A stretch of 15,576 nt of DNA from an uncultured Nitrososphaera sp. (GTDB taxonomy: Archaea > Thermoproteota > Nitrososphaeria > Nitrososphaerales > Nitrososphaeraceae): assembly GCF_946478925.1 (NCBI RefSeq), contig NZ_CAMLDP010000043.1, positions 1 to 15,576 on the forward strand, in the 5' to 3' direction. The position numbers were made by a program, and so were the translations under genes. The notes under the pieces were generated by a model that saw only the letters and a program-made list of their open reading frames with translations, was not told where the DNA came from and made no database searches. Positions 12,645-15,576 of this stretch are shown here, in pieces. The stretch's first letter is position 1. Each line of letters starts with the position of its first letter.

Positions 12645-13259
12645 CTACTTGCCTCCCTTCTTGTCCTTCGGAGCGGCTCCAGGCTTGACCTCTCCTCCTG
12701 CGCTGCTGCCCTTGCCCTTTTTGATCTCTTCCTGTATCCATTCAAGGGCGCCGAGGAACGGCTGCCTGCACGTGATGCCTATCTTGCCCATGCCTGCGCC
12801 CTTGCCGAGGCTGACTGCGGTTATCCTTGCGCGGATCTTTGTGCCTATCTTTAGGGCACGGGAAGACTGGTTTGCGACGATGACTCCCTGCTTGACGTCG
12901 CTTTTCAAATAGTCGTCGGTTATCTGCGAAAGGTGTAGTAGCGCATCGGTCGGGCCTATTCTCACGAACGCGCCAAAGTCGGTGATTTCCACGACCTCGC
13001 CTTCGACTACTTCTTGCAGCTTGGGGTAGAACGTGAGCGCCTTGAAAGTGACCTTGTGGTAGGTTGCGCCGTCCCCTGCCACCAGCTTGCCAGTCGAACT
13101 CACCTCAGCGTCGGTTATCATGACCACGTAGCCGACGTCCGGCGAGAGCATACTTTCGTACTTTTCCTTGAGGATCTGTATAGCGGCATCTTTGAGAGAG
13201 TTTGTCAGTCTGCTTGGAGGAATCCTGACGACGTCGCTCATGTGCACTATGGCAAACAT
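12645..13259 (-). CDS. rpoE: DNA-directed RNA polymerase subunit E' (Rpo7/Rpb7-like)
   Basis: The 204-residue protein is the stalk subunit of archaeal RNA polymerase, paired with Rpo4 (RpoF). Residues 1-80 form the Rpb7 N-terminal domain (MFAIVHMSDVVRIPPSRL at the start), which contacts the polymerase clamp. Residues about 82-165 are an S1-type OB domain (VVEGEVVEITDFGAFVRIGP, then DALLHLSQITDDY) that binds the emerging transcript. The C-terminal tail from about 180 is Lys/Gly-rich and probably disordered, making this protein slightly longer than the usual 180-190 residues. It is the first gene of rpoE'-spt4-nadC. A TATA-like element and a palindrome lie within 40 nt upstream, in the intergenic region shared with the divergent Mrp gene. 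Confidence 0.96.
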   Translation of the reverse strand: MFAIVHMSDVVRIPPSRLTNSLKDAAIQILKEKYESMLSPDVGYVVMITDAEVSSTGKLVAGDGATYHKVTFKALTFYPKLQEVVEGEVVEITDFGAFVRIGPTDALLHLSQITDDYLKSDVKQGVIVANQSSRALKIGTKIRARITAVSLGKGAGMGKIGITCRQPFLGALEWIQEEIKKGKGSSAGGEVKPGAAPKDKKGGK

Positions 13260-13280
13260 AATATTGTACGCGAGAAGTGG

Positions 13281-13290
13281 TTGACGTCAA
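13281..13290. promoter_or_regulatory. Perfect 10-bp palindrome upstream of rpoE'
   Basis: TTGACGTCAA is its own reverse complement. It lies just downstream of the minus-strand TATA element for rpoE', close to the expected transcript start, and could bind a dimeric regulator. A chance palindrome cannot be excluded. Confidence 0.3.
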
Positions 13291-13298
13291 CTTTATGA
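13290..13298 (-). promoter_or_regulatory. TATA box for rpoE'-spt4-nadC operon
   Basis: Minus-strand TTCATAAAG is centred about 35 nt before the ATG at 13259, predicting a leader of about 8 nt. Confidence 0.4.
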
Positions 13299-13387
13299 AC
13301 TTTTGGATTGCATAAAGTCTAAAATTTTCTACATCATCCCCCGTACCTTTGGCTTGGTTTTAAGCTGCAGGAACTCCAAAACGATGA

Positions 13388-13395
13388 TTTAAATA
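13388..13395 (+). promoter_or_regulatory. TATA box for the Mrp-type ATPase
   Basis: TTTAAATA is centred 27 nt before the ATG at 13419. This is a near-consensus archaeal TATA box at leaderless spacing and is the clearest promoter in the window. Confidence 0.65.
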
Positions 13396-13418
13396 CGGTG
13401 TAGGCAAATTTTTCTCAA

Positions 13419-14534
13419 ATGGTGACGGTAGATCAAGTCCTAGGTTCCCTGAAAAAGGTGGTTGACCCGGAGCTCCACAAGGACATTGTTTCCATGGGTA
13501 TGATAAAGGATCTTTCAATAAGCGACGGCAAGGTCGCCTTTACTCTTGAACTCACGACGCCGGCCTGCCCGTTCAACAGCGACATCGAGCGCGACGTGCG
13601 CGCCGCCATAGCAGGCATTGGCGTTCAGGATTTGCAGATGCGCGTGACTGCACGCGTGATGGAGGGAAGGGCGCTGAACCTTGACGAACTGCTGCCCGGC
13701 GTAAAGAATATCGTGGCAGTGGCGTCCGGCAAGGGCGGAGTCGGCAAGACTACCGTCTCTGTAAACCTCGCGTTGTCGTTGGCAAAGACTGGAGCCAAGG
13801 TCGGATTGCTTGACGCCGACATTTACGGCCCAAGCGTGCCTCTGATGTTGGGGCTAAAGGCGCAGCCGGAGGTCGAGAACAACAAGATACAGCCGCCAGA
13901 GGTCGCAGGCGTCAAGGTAATCTCGATGGGCTTTTTCTACGAGCAGTCGCAGCAGGCCGGAATCTACCGTGGCCCGATTGTCTCTGGGATAGTCAAGCAG
14001 TTTCTTACCGACGTCAACTGGGGCGAGCTCGACTACCTAATAATCGACTTGCCGCCGGGGACAGGCGACGCGCCGCTTACCATAGCGCAGACGATTCCTA
14101 TCACTGGCATACTCATTGTCACGACGCCACAGGACGTGGCGATGAACGTGGCAGTCAAGGCTGTCGGGATGTTCCACAAGCTAAATGTCCCGATAATCGG
14201 CGTCGTGGAGAACATGTCTTTCCTCAACTGCCCGCACTGCAACGAGCAGATATACCTCTTTGGCAAGGGTGGCGGCAAGAAAATCAGCGATGATTTCAAC
14301 ATCCCGTTCATAGGCGAGATACCGCTGCACCAGCACATCAGCCAGGGAAGCGACACTGGAAAACCAACCGTGCTTTCCGAGCCGCAGTCTTTTCAGGCGC
14401 AATCGTTTGAAAAGGCGGCCAAGATTATTGCCGGAAGGATAAGCATCATTGCCGCAGAGATGCGCGCGCAGGAAGAGGCAGAGGCCAAGGCTTCACAGGA
14501 AGGCGCAAAAGCCCAGGAAAAGCCGTCAGCTTAA
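13419..14534 (+). CDS. Mrp/NBP35-family Fe-S carrier ATPase with N-terminal MIP18 domain
   Basis: The 371-residue protein has two parts. Residues 1-85 are a MIP18/DUF59 domain with the conserved cysteine C50 (TTPACPF). Residues 95-345 are a deviant-Walker P-loop ATPase: GKGGVGKTT at 104-112, DADIYGPS near 132-139, IIDLPPGTGD near 208-217, and the cluster-binding C271-P-H-C274. Mrp/ApbC/NBP35 proteins bind a [4Fe-4S] cluster at a dimer interface and deliver it to target enzymes in the cytoplasm. The C-terminal tail from about 347 is Ala/Glu/Lys-rich. The ATG is supported by a TATA box 27 nt upstream. It diverges from the rpoE' operon. Fe-S enzymes such as NadA are plausible clients, though this is not shown by the sequence. 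Confidence 0.95.
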   Translation: MVTVDQVLGSLKKVVDPELHKDIVSMGMIKDLSISDGKVAFTLELTTPACPFNSDIERDVRAAIAGIGVQDLQMRVTARVMEGRALNLDELLPGVKNIVAVASGKGGVGKTTVSVNLALSLAKTGAKVGLLDADIYGPSVPLMLGLKAQPEVENNKIQPPEVAGVKVISMGFFYEQSQQAGIYRGPIVSGIVKQFLTDVNWGELDYLIIDLPPGTGDAPLTIAQTIPITGILIVTTPQDVAMNVAVKAVGMFHKLNVPIIGVVENMSFLNCPHCNEQIYLFGKGGGKKISDDFNIPFIGEIPLHQHISQGSDTGKPTVLSEPQSFQAQSFEKAAKIIAGRISIIAAEMRAQEEAEAKASQEGAKAQEKPSA

Positions 14535-14569
14535 TAGCCTGACTGCTGCAACAACAGAAATAGATCTGC

Positions 14570-15064
14570 TTGCGACAGCAAGACCTCGACGCGCTCAAAA
14601 AGCCTTTTGGTACGCTCGTGCCTGACGCGCAGGTGACAAAGGAAAGGATTTCGACTATTGTAAAAGGTGCCAAGAAGATAATCGCAGTCGGCGACGCGAC
14701 GACGGAGCGGCTGCTTGGCTTTGGCATAATTCCCGATTTGGCAATAGTGGACGGCAAAGAGCGGAGGCTCGTACGCGACTATCCAAGGCACGATGCAAAA
14801 GAAATGCACTGTACCAATCCTGCCGGCACGATTTCGCAGGCTGCCGTCGACCTCTTGAAAGAGGCGCTCCTTGAAAAAAAGCCGGCGCTTATAGTCGTGG
14901 AAGGCGAGGAGGACATGCTTGCGCTTCCTATATTTGTGATGGCGTCAGAAGGCTCTGTCGTCCTGTACGGTCAGCCCCTTGAAGGTATGGTCGCAGTCAA
15001 GATTACGGTCGCAAAAAGAAGGCAGGCTAAAGACTTAATGGACAGGATTGGCGTCGAAAAATAA
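14570..15064 (+). CDS. GTP-dependent dephospho-CoA kinase (DUF359 family)
   Basis: The 164-residue protein carries out the last step of archaeal CoA synthesis, phosphorylating dephospho-CoA at the 3'-hydroxyl of ribose with GTP. This family (archaeal DUF359, characterised in Thermococcus) is unrelated to bacterial CoaE. Conserved motifs seen are GDATTER at 41-47, IVDGKERR at 59-66, TNPAGTIS at 82-89, EGEEDMLALP at 111-120 and YGQPLEGMV at 133-141. The start is TTG at 14570; no ATG precedes the first conserved motif. It lies 35 nt after the Mrp gene and may be cotranscribed. In many archaea this gene neighbours spt4 and ribosomal genes, so its position close to the rpoE'-spt4 operon keeps part of an old linkage. 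Confidence 0.93.
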   Translation: MRQQDLDALKKPFGTLVPDAQVTKERISTIVKGAKKIIAVGDATTERLLGFGIIPDLAIVDGKERRLVRDYPRHDAKEMHCTNPAGTISQAAVDLLKEALLEKKPALIVVEGEEDMLALPIFVMASEGSVVLYGQPLEGMVAVKITVAKRRQAKDLMDRIGVEK

Positions 15065-15132
15065 CGGGGTATGATGATGTGGTGGCTGAAAGATCCCGAT
15101 GATTGTATATACCACTTGCTGACCCCAAAAAT

Positions 15133-15255
15133 TTAACCGTCGCAGCCACAGCCGTCCTTGCTCATGTCGTACTTGCCGATGTTGAATTTCTTGGCACAGG
15201 CATCGCATACGCTCTTGCCATAGTCTATCTTGGCGTTGCAAAACGTGCAGACCAT
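15133..15255 (-). CDS. Small CxxC zinc-binding protein, 40 aa
   Basis: The frame encodes 40 residues with two CxxC pairs (C3-x2-C6 and C17-x2-C20) separated by ten residues, a compact zinc-ribbon pattern. The end is MSKDGCGCDG, with two more cysteines (C36, C38). I recognise no named family. The start is uncertain: the ATG at 15255 gives 40 residues, whereas a TTG at 15273 would add LKQVDD (46 residues) and sits about 28 nt from the TATA-like element at 15297-15305. An in-frame stop lies just before that TTG. The gene is too short for most callers, but the cysteine spacing makes it credible. It is convergent with dephospho-CoA kinase. Confidence 0.7.
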   Translation of the reverse strand: MVCTFCNAKIDYGKSVCDACAKKFNIGKYDMSKDGCGCDG

Positions 15256-15296
15256 GTCGTCGACCTGTTTCAACAGTTACAAAAGCGCGCAGATAA

Positions 15297-15305
15297 TTTT
15301 TAAAT
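15297..15305 (-). promoter_or_regulatory. TATA box for the 40-aa CxxC protein
   Basis: Minus-strand ATTTAAAAA predicts a transcript start at about 15273-15275, which gives an 18-nt leader for the ATG start or a leaderless TTG start. Confidence 0.5.
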
Positions 15306-15330
15306 CTTGTGTCTATTATCGATGTAGATG

Positions 15331-15576
15331 TTAGTAAACTGAAATCTTGTGCATCATGACAGGATTCAAAGTACCTGTGGAGTTTATGGAAGTTATGGTA
15401 AATACCCTTACATCATAATCTCCGGGTTTGTCTGGCGTCCACGAGAAACCAACCCTTGGCTGATGGCCCGGTTCCAGCGCGATTTGCTGGAGTGCCAAAT
15501 ACTTGGTCAAGCCCTCAGAGTCCCTGACTTCAAGCGCTATTGTGGCAGGATAATCTACAATATCACAACCATTGTT
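15331..15576 (-). CDS. C-terminal fragment of an Ig-like, probably exported protein (runs off the window)
   Basis: The last 81 codons of a minus-strand gene enter from the right edge and stop with TAA at 15331. The sequence reads as beta-sandwich: YPATIALEVRDSEGLTKYLA, then PGHQPRVGFSWTPDKPGDYD and VRVFTITSIN, closing with MMHKISVY. The W-T-P-D-x-P-G-x-Y pattern is typical of CARDB/Ig-like domains in archaeal surface and exported proteins, where the Pro-Gly-Tyr turn precedes the last strands. One N-S-T sequon is present. The N-terminus, and thus any signal peptide or other domains, lies outside the window. It is upstream of the CxxC protein gene, which has its own TATA box. Confidence 0.8.
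   Translation of the reverse strand, partial: NNGCDIVDYPATIALEVRDSEGLTKYLALQQIALEPGHQPRVGFSWTPDKPGDYDVRVFTITSINSTGTLNPVMMHKISVY

Noticed and set aside
1..15576. CRISPR arrays, insertion sequences, integrases or rRNA genes
   Set aside because: No regularly spaced direct repeats, transposase or integrase motifs, or rRNA-like sequence were found by reading.

Overview
The window looks like a chromosome segment of a soil-type ammonia-oxidising archaeon (Nitrososphaera lineage, Nitrososphaerota/Thaumarchaeota). Support comes from archaeal information-processing genes (RNA polymerase subunit E'/Rpb7, Spt4, ribosomal protein eS30), a DRG-type GTPase, an archaeal-type dephospho-CoA kinase, a tRNA-Glu without encoded CCA, TATA boxes about 24-28 nt ahead of many start codons (leaderless genes), a DUF6659-like protein, and several membrane-anchored cupredoxins. 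The genus assignment is inference from gene content.

Left part (1 to about 5400). This stretch is visibly more AT-rich, loosely packed and dominated by small or lineage-specific genes: a 35-residue membrane protein, a 166-residue amphipathic-helix protein with a 34-residue internal repeat, an 88-residue disordered protein, a large extracytoplasmic copper oxidase with a fused plastocyanin domain (- strand), a cysteine-rich protein (- strand), a 45-residue C2H2 zinc finger, a 47-residue charged protein and two small membrane proteins. It also holds a gene-poor stretch with several inverted repeats. It ends at a tRNA-Glu(CUC) gene on the - strand. No integrase, transposase or CRISPR array is visible.

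Right part (about 5600 to 15576). This is compact core genome. A 457-residue zinc-ribbon protein is followed by the DRG GTPase, which converges on a cupredoxin with a 4-nt overlap. On the - strand come a TRAM-domain protein, aspartate dehydrogenase (nadX), eS30 and a DUF6659-like gene that appears broken by a one-base frameshift. nadA (+) converges with nadC (-), again with a 4-nt overlap, and nadC is the last gene of a - strand operon rpoE'-spt4-nadC. Divergent from that operon is an Mrp/NBP35-type Fe-S carrier ATPase with an N-terminal MIP18 domain, then GTP-dependent dephospho-CoA kinase. The right edge holds a 40-residue CxxC protein and the C-terminus of a probably exported Ig-like protein, both on the - strand.

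How the genes fit together: NadX, NadA and NadC make a complete de novo route from aspartate to nicotinate mononucleotide. NadA needs a [4Fe-4S] cluster, and an Fe-S carrier is encoded nearby. Dephospho-CoA kinase adds a second cofactor pathway. The copper oxidase and the two plastocyanin-like modules belong to the copper-based extracytoplasmic redox equipment typical of ammonia-oxidising archaea. The main items for a second look are the frameshifted DUF6659-like gene, the type-C copper oxidase with fused cupredoxin, the inverted repeat over the nadA start, and the set of small zinc-binding proteins.
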